This document shows positions 25,676 through 32,502 of a DNA stretch of 43,183 bases, piece after piece. A program made the translations under genes and the position numbers. The DNA comes from Cytophagales bacterium Ga0077538. GTDB taxonomy: Bacteria; Bacteroidota; Bacteroidia; Cytophagales; Cyclobacteriaceae. Within the stretch, counting starts at the first letter, position 1; every line of letters starts with the position of its first letter. The stretch covers positions 1 through 43,183 of the forward strand of contig LNEN01000115.1 of assembly GCA_001464155.1 (NCBI GenBank). The letters run 5' to 3'. The notes beneath the pieces were generated by a model, which saw nothing but the letters and a program-made list of their open reading frames with translations, was not told the origin of the DNA and searched no databases.

Positions 25676-27643
25676 TCACAGTAGTTGCTTCAGCGCCTCC
25701 TGGGCAGAATGCACAGGCAAGTTACAGGTCTTATTGAAACAAACATAGAGGGTTGTTTTCTCCGTTGTTCTGTTTTGAGTTATGGGAAGAACACTTTGCG
25801 CGTCTGCTTTTGCATAGAGCGCAAAGGGGTTGAACTGTAGCTGCATTTCTTTCCGAACATTTTCTATTTCTTTTCCGCTGAGCACTACTTCGTGAAAGGT
25901 ATGTTGCAATTCCATGGCGCCCATACCCCAATTGCCCGTGTAGTTCAATTCACCTCGGATGACATGGGCCAAGCTGTTGATCATTTTTCCTGCCAAGGTT
26001 CTCCATTCTTCTATTTCAAACAAACTGCTAAGCACTAAGAGGTTGCGAACCATTATGGAATTGGAGGAGGGAATCACATTATCGAAGACCTCTTTTTTTC
26101 GGGCAATCAGATCATGGGTAGAAGCGTAAAAGAAAAATCCATCTTCTTCATCAAAGAATTTTTGAAGTGTAATCTCACACCACTTTTTTGCGGAGAGTAG
26201 ATAGTTTTCTTCCAAGGTTACTTGGTGTAGTTGAATGTATGCGCCAATAACATATGCATAGTCATCAAGGAAACCTTCTGCTGTGGAACGCTTGTCTTTA
26301 AAAGATCGATCTATAGTGTCGGGTGCGAATAACTTCTTCTCCAAAAACTCCACAGTCTTTATTGCTGCTTGTAAGAATTTTTGATCTCCGGTGTACCGAT
26401 ACGCATCAGTAAGCCCAATCACAGTCATGGCGTTCCAGCCTGTGATTATTTTATCATCTAACCCTGGAGGGATTCTTTTGCTACGCACAGAGAGAAGTGT
26501 TGATTTAACTTTATCCAACACCGCCTTGTCTGCCTTTTGTGTCAGATTTCTTTTTAAGATGTTAACTCCATGTTCCCAATTTCCTTCTTCGGTCGTTTCA
26601 AAGTATCCTTTGGCGAAAGCATAGTCTTCTCCTAAAACACTTTTAAGGTCATCATCACGCCACACGTAAAATTTTCCCTCCACACCTTCACTGTCTGCAT
26701 CAATGGCGGAATACCAGGCACCTTGTGGGTCTAGCATTTCTCGTTTCAGCCAATCAAAAGTTTCGTATACGGCCTCTTTATATCGCTTGTCTTTGGTTTG
26801 CGCATACGCTTCTGCATACAAGCTCAGGAGTTGAGCATTATCGTAGAGCATTTTCTCGAAGTGCGGAGCAAACCATTCTTTATCTACTGAGTAACGGGCA
26901 AAGCCTCCGCCTACCTGATCGTAGATACCACCGGCCAAAATCTTATTTAATGTTAACGAGGTGTGCTGTAGCGCTTCTTCGTTCTTGCTCAGGTAATGAT
27001 ACCGCAGCATCCACTGCCAAACGGAAGGCATGATGAATTTAGGTGCTTTCTCAACACCACCCCAGGTTTTATCGAACTTAGGAGCAATCGTTTTAAAGGA
27101 TTGTTCAATTTCTTCTTTTAACTCTTGAAGCGTATTGGCCTGCCGGAAGCGCTCAATATCACTGGACTGCAGAACTGATTTTAATTCCTCGGCAGAAGCC
27201 AAGACTTGTTCACGCTTCTCGCGAAAGACTTTATTAATATTGATTAATACCTGTGACCAGGCAGTAGGAGCGAAGTAGGTGCCTCCAAAAAACGGTTTTT
27301 GATCAGGCGTAAGAAATACATTGAGCGGCCAACCACCATTGCCACCCATGGCCTGTACAGCTTCCATATAGATTTGATCAATGTCGGGTCGCTCTTCACG
27401 GTCTACTTTTATACAGACAAAGAACTCATTCATCAATTCTGCTACTTGTTCATTTTCAAAGGATTGCTTCTCCATCACATGACACCAATGACAAGATGAA
27501 TATCCGATGCTGACAAGAATGGGTTTATCTTCTTGCTGTGCTTTGGTTAGGGCCTCTTCATTCCACTCGTGCCAATCCACTGGATTAAGCGCGTGTTGCA
27601 AGAGGTAAGGAGAAGTGGCTTTTATGAGTCGGTTGGGCTTCAT
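25676..27643 (-). CDS. DUF255 thioredoxin-like/glycan-fold protein (YyaL/SPATA20 family)
   Basis: 655 residues. The N-terminal thioredoxin-like domain begins with [24 protein letters not shown] and carries CHWC (Cys51, Cys54) followed by [10 protein letters not shown], the DUF255 signature. The remainder (about 190-655) is an (alpha/alpha)6 toroid like N-acylglucosamine 2-epimerases, with [17 protein letters not shown] and [12 protein letters not shown]. The family is conserved from bacteria to man, and its biochemical activity is not settled. No signal peptide, so cytosolic. Transcribed towards priA with a 14-bp gap. A REP-like element lies immediately upstream, leaving little room for a promoter. 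Confidence 0.93.
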   Translation of the reverse strand: MKPNRLIKATSPYLLQHALNPVDWHEWNEEALTKAQQEDKPILVSIGYSSCHWCHVMEKQSFENEQVAELMNEFFVCIKVDREERPDIDQIYMEAVQAMGGNGGWPLNVFLTPDQKPFFGGTYFAPTAWSQVLININKVFREKREQVLASAEELKSVLQSSDIERFRQANTLQELKEEIEQSFKTIAPKFDKTWGGVEKAPKFIMPSVWQWMLRYHYLSKNEEALQHTSLTLNKILAGGIYDQVGGGFARYSVDKEWFAPHFEKMLYDNAQLLSLYAEAYAQTKDKRYKEAVYETFDWLKREMLDPQGAWYSAIDADSEGVEGKFYVWRDDDLKSVLGEDYAFAKGYFETTEEGNWEHGVNILKRNLTQKADKAVLDKVKSTLLSVRSKRIPPGLDDKIITGWNAMTVIGLTDAYRYTGDQKFLQAAIKTVEFLEKKLFAPDTIDRSFKDKRSTAEGFLDDYAYVIGAYIQLHQVTLEENYLLSAKKWCEITLQKFFDEEDGFFFYASTHDLIARKKEVFDNVIPSSNSIMVRNLLVLSSLFEIEEWRTLAGKMINSLAHVIRGELNYTGNWGMGAMELQHTFHEVVLSGKEIENVRKEMQLQFNPFALYAKADAQSVLPITQNRTTEKTTLYVCFNKTCNLPVHSAQEALKQLL

Positions 27644-27654
27644 GATTTTTTTTG

Positions 27655-27734
27655 ACTCACCCCAACCATCTTCGATGGTTTTCCCCTCTCTACGAAGTAG
27701 AGAGGGGTGTCATGCGAGGCATGACGGGGTGAGT
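27655..27734. repeat. Cloverleaf-like REP element: outer palindrome enclosing three hairpins
   Basis: Outer arms ACTCACCCC (27655-27663) and GGGGTGAGT (27726-27734) enclose three perfect hairpins: AACCATC/GATGGTT (27664-27680), CCCCTCTCTAC/GTAGAGAGGGG (27683-27707) and GTCATGC/GCATGAC (27709-27725). Each loop is three bases. The whole element folds as a four-way junction on either strand. It sits between the GSCFA and DUF255 genes and shares its outer CTCACCCC arms with the element at 28732-28797. Confidence 0.9.
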
Positions 27735-27737
27735 GTT

Positions 27738-28712
27738 TTAGTTAATAATTTGTTTCTCTACTATTTGTAATTCCTCCTCAACATTTACACTATCTTTTAG
27801 TTCCATCAGTTTACTTTTTAAGGATTGTAGGAAGACTTGATGCGCATTTGAGTGAAGATGAAAAGGCTTATGATTTAAATCGAGTTGTACATCAGCCCAT
27901 TTCTTGATGAAGGTTAGGGTTGGTTCATCAAAATAAGCAAGCGTAAATTTTTTCCAGATGTATTCTTCCGCTTCTTCACTTGGGTGCAACATGTCTGATT
28001 TGTAAAAACGGTAATCACGCAAATCATCCATAAGTAGCTCATAGGCTGGAAAGTACTCCACATTGCTGAACTCAGTACTTAGTTGGTAGCAAGCCGATCG
28101 AAGGATGGCCTTGCTCACACTGTTTAACTCCAGTGTGTCTTTAATGTGTCGGACAGGACTTAGCGTAAGAATGATCCGCAGATTCGGACGAATGTCTTGT
28201 AACAGTGTACGAAGGGTACGGAAACTATCCACAATTTCTTGTTGACTTAATAAGCGCTTCGTAAACAGAGCAGAGGGTTGTTTATGGCAGTTGTTTACAA
28301 TCTCCCCTGTATCTTTTTGCTCATACACCCAGGCTGTTCCATAGGTAATCATAAGCACATCTGCTTTTGTTATGAAGTAATGTGTATGCTCAAGAGCTGT
28401 TTGAAGTTGTCTAATTAGTCCTTCTTTCTGTAAAGCAGAGAAGGACGAATGAAGATTGTAATTGAAATGAACATCATTCCGTTGCAGATATGAGTTTTCA
28501 GTAAGTGCTTGTTTCAACACCGCTAATTCAAGCAGCTTGTGAAGAGAAATGGGATTGTATACCGTTCCGAAAGGATTAACAAGTGTTTGAAATTTGAAAT
28601 TTTTCAATCGACTTCCCATTGCATCGGCAAAGCAAGAACCGATGGTGAGAATAGGGTTCTTGAGTGTGATTTTCTCTTGACTGACTGGGATGTTTAACTC
28701 CGTACGGAACAT
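27738..28712 (-). CDS. GSCFA domain protein
   Basis: 324 residues, no signal peptide or membrane helix. The family name motif is visible near the N-terminus as ILTIGSCFADAMG, followed by NPFGTVYNP, a conserved block of the family. Further conserved stretches are ITYGTAWVYE, NNCHKQP, RIILTLSPVRHIKD and a HPSEEAEEYIW segment near the end, which resemble SGNH-hydrolase blocks I, III and V; a hydrolase or esterase fold is thus likely. The physiological substrate is unknown. Flanked on both sides by REP-like palindromes, so it is probably a single-gene transcript. A near-consensus -7 box overlaps the start region. Confidence 0.9.
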   Translation of the reverse strand: MFRTELNIPVSQEKITLKNPILTIGSCFADAMGSRLKNFKFQTLVNPFGTVYNPISLHKLLELAVLKQALTENSYLQRNDVHFNYNLHSSFSALQKEGLIRQLQTALEHTHYFITKADVLMITYGTAWVYEQKDTGEIVNNCHKQPSALFTKRLLSQQEIVDSFRTLRTLLQDIRPNLRIILTLSPVRHIKDTLELNSVSKAILRSACYQLSTEFSNVEYFPAYELLMDDLRDYRFYKSDMLHPSEEAEEYIWKKFTLAYFDEPTLTFIKKWADVQLDLNHKPFHLHSNAHQVFLQSLKSKLMELKDSVNVEEELQIVEKQIIN

Positions 28713-28715
28713 CTC

Positions 28716-28723
28716 GAAAGATA
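28716..28723 (-). promoter_or_regulatory. Near-consensus -7 box (TATCTTTC) touching the GSCFA start
   Basis: One mismatch to TAnnTTTG on the minus strand, ending three bases before the ATG at 28712. If used, the transcript would begin at or next to the start codon. Confidence 0.4.
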
Positions 28724-28731
28724 AAGATTTT

Positions 28732-28797
28732 TAGCCTCACCCCCTGCCCCTCTCCAAGGGAGAGGGGTGTTCAAAGCATGAGAGCGGGGTGAGACTA
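28732..28797. repeat. REP-like palindromic element
   Basis: Outer arms TAGCCTCACCCC and GGGGTGAGACTA pair with one mismatch (28732-28743 with 28786-28797). They enclose the perfect hairpin CCCCTCTCC/GGAGAGGGG (28747-28767) and a second, imperfect one. Same family as the element at 27655-27734. Lies upstream of the GSCFA gene and downstream of rplI. Confidence 0.85.
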
Positions 28798-28801
28798 AAA
28801 C

Positions 28802-28836
28802 AAAAAAGCCGCTCATTGCTGAGTGGCTTTTTAAAG
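28802..28836 (-). terminator. Terminator of the rpsF-rpsR-rplI operon
   Basis: On the minus strand AAAAAGCCACTC and GAGCGGCTTTTTT form a 12-bp stem (one G-T pair) with a six-base loop and a T-rich tail. It follows the rplI stop by about 50 bp. Confidence 0.8.
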
Positions 28837-28845
28837 CCCTTTTCT

Positions 28846-28861
28846 CCCGATAGCTATCGGG
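28846..28861. repeat. Perfect 16-bp palindrome CCCGATAGCTATCGGG
   Basis: Sits between the rplI stop and the operon terminator, inside a longer imperfect inverted repeat (CCCTTTTCT ... GGAGAAGGG). The sequence is self-complementary with no loop, so it could be a protein-binding palindrome or part of an intergenic repeat family; I recall the same palindrome being frequent in Bacteroidota. Confidence 0.75.
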
Positions 28862-28887
28862 ATGGAGAAGGGTTGGGATGAGGCTTA

Positions 28888-29331
28888 TTATTCAGCTACT
28901 ACGTTTACTTTAATCTCGTGCTTCACTTCTTTGTGAAGATCAAGACCTACTGTATACGTACCTAATTGCTTAGGGCTTTCTTTCAATACTACTTTTCTGC
29001 GGTCGATATCGAAGCCTTTCGCCTTCAATGCATCTGCCACCTGAGTAGCTGTAACGGCACCGAAAATACGGCCGGTTTCACCAGCTTTCGTTCCGATTTC
29101 CAACGTTAACTCGCCCATACGTTGTACAAGGCTTTCGGCATCTTGCTTCAACTTTGCTGCTTTGTGGGCAGCCTGACGAATATTTTCAGCTACTACTCTC
29201 TTATTAGAATCAGTTGCTACGAGTGCTACACCGCTAGGGATCAGGTAATTGTTAGCATAGCCAGCTTTTACCTTTACCACATCGTTCTTATAGCCCAAAC
29301 CTGCAACGTCTGTTTTTAAGATTACTTCCAT
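28888..29331 (-). CDS. rplI: 50S ribosomal protein L9
   Basis: 147 residues. N-terminal rRNA-binding domain with the signature VILKTDVAGLGYKNDVVKVKAG-type opening, here split by the GYKND turn and followed by GYANNYLIPSGVA; then the long connecting helix (about 45-75) and the C-terminal domain with GRIFGAVTATQVADAL. Length and motifs are normal. Last gene of the classic rpsF-rpsR-rplI operon, 27 bp after rpsR and followed by a hairpin terminator. Confidence 0.97.
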   Translation of the reverse strand: MEVILKTDVAGLGYKNDVVKVKAGYANNYLIPSGVALVATDSNKRVVAENIRQAAHKAAKLKQDAESLVQRMGELTLEIGTKAGETGRIFGAVTATQVADALKAKGFDIDRRKVVLKESPKQLGTYTVGLDLHKEVKHEIKVNVVAE

Positions 29332-29358
29332 TTTTCAGTTCGTTTTCGTGTTGGACAA

Positions 29359-29610
29359 TTATTTTAAACCGTCACCAGTGAACGGAAGAATCGCCATGTG
29401 ACGAGCGCGTTTTACAGCTTGTGCCACACGTGTTTGAAACTTCCAGCTTGTACCAGTAAGTCTGCGAGGAAGGATCTTACCTTGCTCATTGATAAACTTC
29501 AATAAGAAATCAGGATCTTTGTAATCGATATACTTGATACCGTTCTTCTTAAAGCGGCAGTATTTAGGTTTTACCTCTGCGCGTTTGATTGGTTCGTTTT
29601 GTAAGCTCAT
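29359..29610 (-). CDS. rpsR: 30S ribosomal protein S18
   Basis: 83 residues, basic. Contains [19 protein letters not shown] near the start and the strongly conserved [11 protein letters not shown] and [14 protein letters not shown] near the end. S18 pairs with S6 on the platform of the small subunit, matching its translation with rpsF: the rpsR ATG overlaps the rpsF TGA (ATGA, four bases), which favours coupled, near-equimolar synthesis. Normal length. Confidence 0.97.
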   Translation of the reverse strand: MSLQNEPIKRAEVKPKYCRFKKNGIKYIDYKDPDFLLKFINEQGKILPRRLTGTSWKFQTRVAQAVKRARHMAILPFTGDGLK

Positions 29611-29987
29611 CGTGCTAGTTCCTCCTCAGTTTTGCGTACAGGTTTTGCTTTTCCTTTGTTGAATTCGCCCTTGCGTCTGCGTTCGTTGTACTTCAACGCG
29701 TGCTTATCCAACACCGTTGTTAAGAAGCGCATAACCGATTCGTCTCGTCTGTACTCAGTCTCGAGTACTTTAACCACTGAGGGAGCAGCCGAAAATTCCA
29801 GTAAAGCGTAGAATCCGGTTGACTTATGCTGGATTGGGTAAGCCAGCTTCTTAAGTCCCCAATGCTCCACATTTGTAATGGTTGCATCGGCCTTCTTCAA
29901 CACTTTCACGAATTTCTCGACAGTATCCTTCATCTGATCTTCAGACAAAACGGGATTTAAAATGAATACCGTCTCGTAATTGTTCAT
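29607..29987 (-). CDS. rpsF: 30S ribosomal protein S6
   Basis: Start set at ATG 29987 ([15 protein letters not shown]), the standard S6 N-terminus; the frame upstream to 30101 covers the promoter and is not coding. 126 residues: the ferredoxin-like S6 core (about 1-95, with [22 protein letters not shown] and the [11 protein letters not shown] motif, each a family signature) plus a basic C-terminal extension rich in Lys and Arg. First gene of the ribosomal operon, with a consensus -7 box at 30014-30021. Confidence 0.96.
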   Translation of the reverse strand: MNNYETVFILNPVLSEDQMKDTVEKFVKVLKKADATITNVEHWGLKKLAYPIQHKSTGFYALLEFSAAPSVVKVLETEYRRDESVMRFLTTVLDKHALKYNERRRKGEFNKGKAKPVRKTEEELAR

Positions 29988-30013
29988 GATTTGTGTGTTT
30001 TTAAAATGAGGTG

Positions 30014-30021
30014 CAAAGATA
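30014..30021 (-). promoter_or_regulatory. Bacteroidota -7 box (TATCTTTG) for rpsF-rpsR-rplI
   Basis: Exact TAnnTTTG on the minus strand, 26 bp before the rpsF ATG, giving a leader of about 20 bases. Ribosomal operon promoters with this box are expected to be strong; a -33 TTTG is not evident. Confidence 0.7.
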
Positions 30022-30135
30022 GGAAATGTGCCTGAATTGGTAAGGGGAGGAGGCGAGAATGTAAGAGATTTTATTGGCTTAATTTGTTGATTTTTAGACA
30101 CTTAATCCATTTTTGTAGCAATCTGAGAATTTGAG

Positions 30136-30285
30136 ATTTATGGAGGGCGTGCCCCCTTCCGCTCCTCCTACCAACGCTCACGGGGTCGGGCTTTTTGCTA
30201 CAAGCCTGCCTGTCCGGTAGGCAGGTCCTCGCCTTCGTGCCTCAGGCTGCGGGCTTTCCACTTCAATCCCTCACGCGGGGTGTTC
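30136..30285. repeat. G/C-rich intergenic repeat-like block
   Basis: About 150 bp between rpsF and xerD, G/C-rich against its surroundings, with repeated GGGCTTT(T/C) words (at about 30188 and 30251), the palindrome-containing CCTGCC/GGCAGG (30205-30225) and paired CTCACGGGG / CTCACGCGGGG ends. No open reading frame fits any gene family. I recall similar blocks dispersed in Bacteroidota intergenic regions; the copy number here is unknown. Confidence 0.6.
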
Positions 30286-30290
30286 TATAT

Positions 30291-30320
30291 AGTTATCAGA
30301 TGTTAATTATCCGTTATCCG
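30291..30320 (+). repeat. 30-bp direct repeat, copy 1, upstream of xerD
   Basis: AGTTATCAGA followed by TGTTAATTATCCGTTATCCG. 28 of 30 positions match the copy at 31281-31310 on the other side of xerD. Internally built of degenerate GTTATC(C/A)G units. Confidence 0.85.
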
Positions 30321-30369
30321 CTCATCGCTTATCTGTTGTCAGTTTTCCGTTGTAAGTTGTCCGATATTT

Positions 30370-31275
30370 ATGTGGCAGAGTTATTTAAAGCAGTTCGAAA
30401 CGTATCTAAAGCTGGAGCGCTCGCTTTCTAAAAACTCCATTGAGGCCTATGCGCGTGATGTAGAAAAACTCGCACAATTCGTGGAGATGACTTTGCCGGG
30501 CACACACGCTACTAAACTAAGTTACCCGCAGCTTCAACAATTCTTACAATACTTGTCGGAATTAGGCATGAGTGCCTTTAGTCAGGCGCGTATTCTTTCG
30601 GGTATAAAGGCTTTCTATAAATTTTTATTAACAGAAGAACTCATCAGCGATGACCCTACGACCTTGTTAGAAGGTCCAAAACTCGGCCGCAAACTACCCG
30701 ACACGCTAAGCATTGAAGAAATTGATTTACTCTTCGCAGCTATTGACCTTTCTTCTCCCGAAGGGCAACGCAACCGGGCTATTCTCGAGGTACTGTACAG
30801 TTGTGGTCTGCGTGTTTCGGAATGTGTGGAGTTAAAACTCAATAATCTCCACCTTGAAACAAAAGCTGTTGGCATAATTCAAGTGATTGGTAAGGGAAAC
30901 AAAGAGCGCCTGGTACCGATTGGCAAGGACGCGACCAAATACCTCACCATCTACAAAGATCAGGTTCGACCCTTAGTACCGGTTCAAAAAGGATTTGAGA
31001 GTTATGTGTTCTTGAATCGCAGGGGCAAGAAACTCACACGCGTCATGATCTTCACCATCATTAAAAATTTGGCCCAAGCCATTGGCTTGAAAAAAACGAT
31101 TAGTCCGCACACCTTTCGTCATTCCTTCGCTACACATTTAATAGAAGGCGGTGCCGACTTGCGAGCCGTGCAGGAGATGTTGGGACACGAGTCCATCACC
31201 ACTACAGAAATTTACACTCACCTAGATAGGGACTATCTGCGTAGTGTGGTTCAACAATATCATCCCCGCAGTTAG
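30370..31275 (+). CDS. xerD: Tyrosine recombinase XerD
   Basis: 301 residues, normal for Xer recombinases that resolve chromosome dimers at dif. N-terminal SAM-like core-binding domain (1-95; [15 protein letters not shown]). Catalytic residues are all present: Arg148 (GLRVSEC), Lys in the [10 protein letters not shown] hairpin, His247 and Arg250 ([13 protein letters not shown]), His273 (MLGHES) and the nucleophile Tyr282 (IYTHL). It is therefore an intact enzyme. XerD is favoured over XerC by overall resemblance, but the two are hard to separate. Flanked by near-identical 30-bp repeats; no attachment site or cargo genes are seen nearby. Confidence 0.93.
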   Translation: MWQSYLKQFETYLKLERSLSKNSIEAYARDVEKLAQFVEMTLPGTHATKLSYPQLQQFLQYLSELGMSAFSQARILSGIKAFYKFLLTEELISDDPTTLLEGPKLGRKLPDTLSIEEIDLLFAAIDLSSPEGQRNRAILEVLYSCGLRVSECVELKLNNLHLETKAVGIIQVIGKGNKERLVPIGKDATKYLTIYKDQVRPLVPVQKGFESYVFLNRRGKKLTRVMIFTIIKNLAQAIGLKKTISPHTFRHSFATHLIEGGADLRAVQEMLGHESITTTEIYTHLDRDYLRSVVQQYHPRS

Positions 31276-31280
31276 TGATA

Positions 31281-31310
31281 AGTTATCAGTTGTTAGTTAT
31301 CCGTTATCCG
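31281..31310 (+). repeat. 30-bp direct repeat, copy 2, downstream of xerD
   Basis: AGTTATCAGT followed by TGTTAGTTATCCGTTATCCG, 28/30 identical to 30291-30320. It lies six bases after the xerD stop and directly upstream of the pyrD -7 box. Confidence 0.85.
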
Positions 31311-31318
31311 TTGTTGGT

Positions 31319-31326
31319 TATCTTTG
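31319..31326 (+). promoter_or_regulatory. Bacteroidota -7 box (TATCTTTG) directly before pyrD
   Basis: Exact TAnnTTTG ending four bases before the pyrD ATG at 31331. Transcription would start at about the initiation codon, so the message may be leaderless. A TTG at 31311-31313 is too close to be a -33 element. Confidence 0.6.
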
Positions 31327-31330
31327 CGCC

Positions 31331-32362
31331 ATGTACAAGCTGCTCATCCGCCCCATTCTTTTCTTGTTCGATCCTGAAAAAGTTCATCATTTTACTTTTA
31401 ACATTCTGAAGCTGAAGGGGAATATCCCCGGTTTTAAGAGCCTGGTGTCTTTGCTCTTTGATTATAAAAACCCGAAGCTGGAGCGGACCCTTTTCGGAAT
31501 CACTTTTAAAAACCCCGTTGGCTTAGCCGCTGGTTTCGATAAGGATGCGAAGCTGATCGATGAGTTGAGCACCTTTGGTTTTGGCTTTATAGAAATAGGA
31601 ACGCTTACCCCCAAAGCACAGCCCGGTAATGACAAGCCTCGCTTGTTTCGTTTGCCACAAGATCAGGCCATTATCAACCGCATGGGTTTTAACAATGGTG
31701 GAGTAGAAGAAGCGGTAGAGCGTTTGAAGAAAAGAAGCTCATCGGTGATTGTAGGTGGTAATATTGGAAAGAATAAGATCACACCCAACGAAAACGCTTT
31801 TGATGATTATGCAAAATGCTTCGAAGCCTTGTATGAACATGTAGACTATTTTGTCATCAACGTAAGTTCGCCAAACACGCCCGGCCTTCGCGAATTGCAA
31901 GAGAAAGAGCCTTTACGAAAGTTGATGTCTTATGTGAAAGGACTAAGCAATGCTAAATCAATACCCAAACCGATTCTATTAAAAATTGCTCCTGATTTGA
32001 CGAGTAGTCAGTTGGATGATGTAATCGAGATTTTGAAAGAGACCCAAACGGATGGCATCATTGCTACCAACACCACGATTTCAAGAGAGGGTCTAGCAAC
32101 AGCATCTGAAGAAGTTCAGAAAATTGGTGCTGGAGGGTTGAGTGGTAAGCCCCTCACGAAGCGTTCGACTGAAGTGATTTCTTATTTGAGGAAGCAGCTT
32201 GGCATAGGCTATCCGATTATTGCAGTAGGGGGTATTATGTCGCCTCAAGATGCTATTGACAAGTTAAATGCCGGGGCTGATCTGATTCAACTCTATACAG
32301 GATTTATTTACGAAGGTCCTGGCATAGTTAAGAGAATAAGCAAAGCATTGGTCAATCAATAG
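31331..32362 (+). CDS. pyrD: Dihydroorotate dehydrogenase (quinone), class 2
   Basis: Fourth step of pyrimidine synthesis, membrane-associated and quinone-linked. Start at ATG 31331 ([20 protein letters not shown]), the typical N-terminal amphipathic helix pair of class 2 enzymes; the frame upstream to 31244 runs through the repeat and xerD and is not used. 343 residues. Signatures: [39 protein letters not shown] (with the catalytic Ser of class 2), ATNTT and a C-terminal phosphate-binding GGI / YTGFIYEGP. Complete. Confidence 0.96.
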   Translation: MYKLLIRPILFLFDPEKVHHFTFNILKLKGNIPGFKSLVSLLFDYKNPKLERTLFGITFKNPVGLAAGFDKDAKLIDELSTFGFGFIEIGTLTPKAQPGNDKPRLFRLPQDQAIINRMGFNNGGVEEAVERLKKRSSSVIVGGNIGKNKITPNENAFDDYAKCFEALYEHVDYFVINVSSPNTPGLRELQEKEPLRKLMSYVKGLSNAKSIPKPILLKIAPDLTSSQLDDVIEILKETQTDGIIATNTTISREGLATASEEVQKIGAGGLSGKPLTKRSTEVISYLRKQLGIGYPIIAVGGIMSPQDAIDKLNAGADLIQLYTGFIYEGPGIVKRISKALVNQ

Positions 32363-32502
32363 CTTCCGGTAATCTATCGCTAGACTAGTGCTGTATTTTT
32401 CTTTGCTGATTTAAATCAGGTAAATCATTGATTTGTTTTGCTGTAACACCTTTTATTAAAGGCGCTCCCGCTCTATTTTTACTGAGGTTACTTTTACCCT
32501 CT

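Noticed and set aside
30370-31275. Integrase of a mobile island
   Set aside because: Length and motifs are those of a housekeeping XerC/XerD protein; no cargo genes, tRNA or attachment site are adjacent.
31244-31330. Longer pyrD N-terminus encoded across the repeat
   Set aside because: The extra 29 residues overlap xerD and the repeat, and the family N-terminus begins at 31331.
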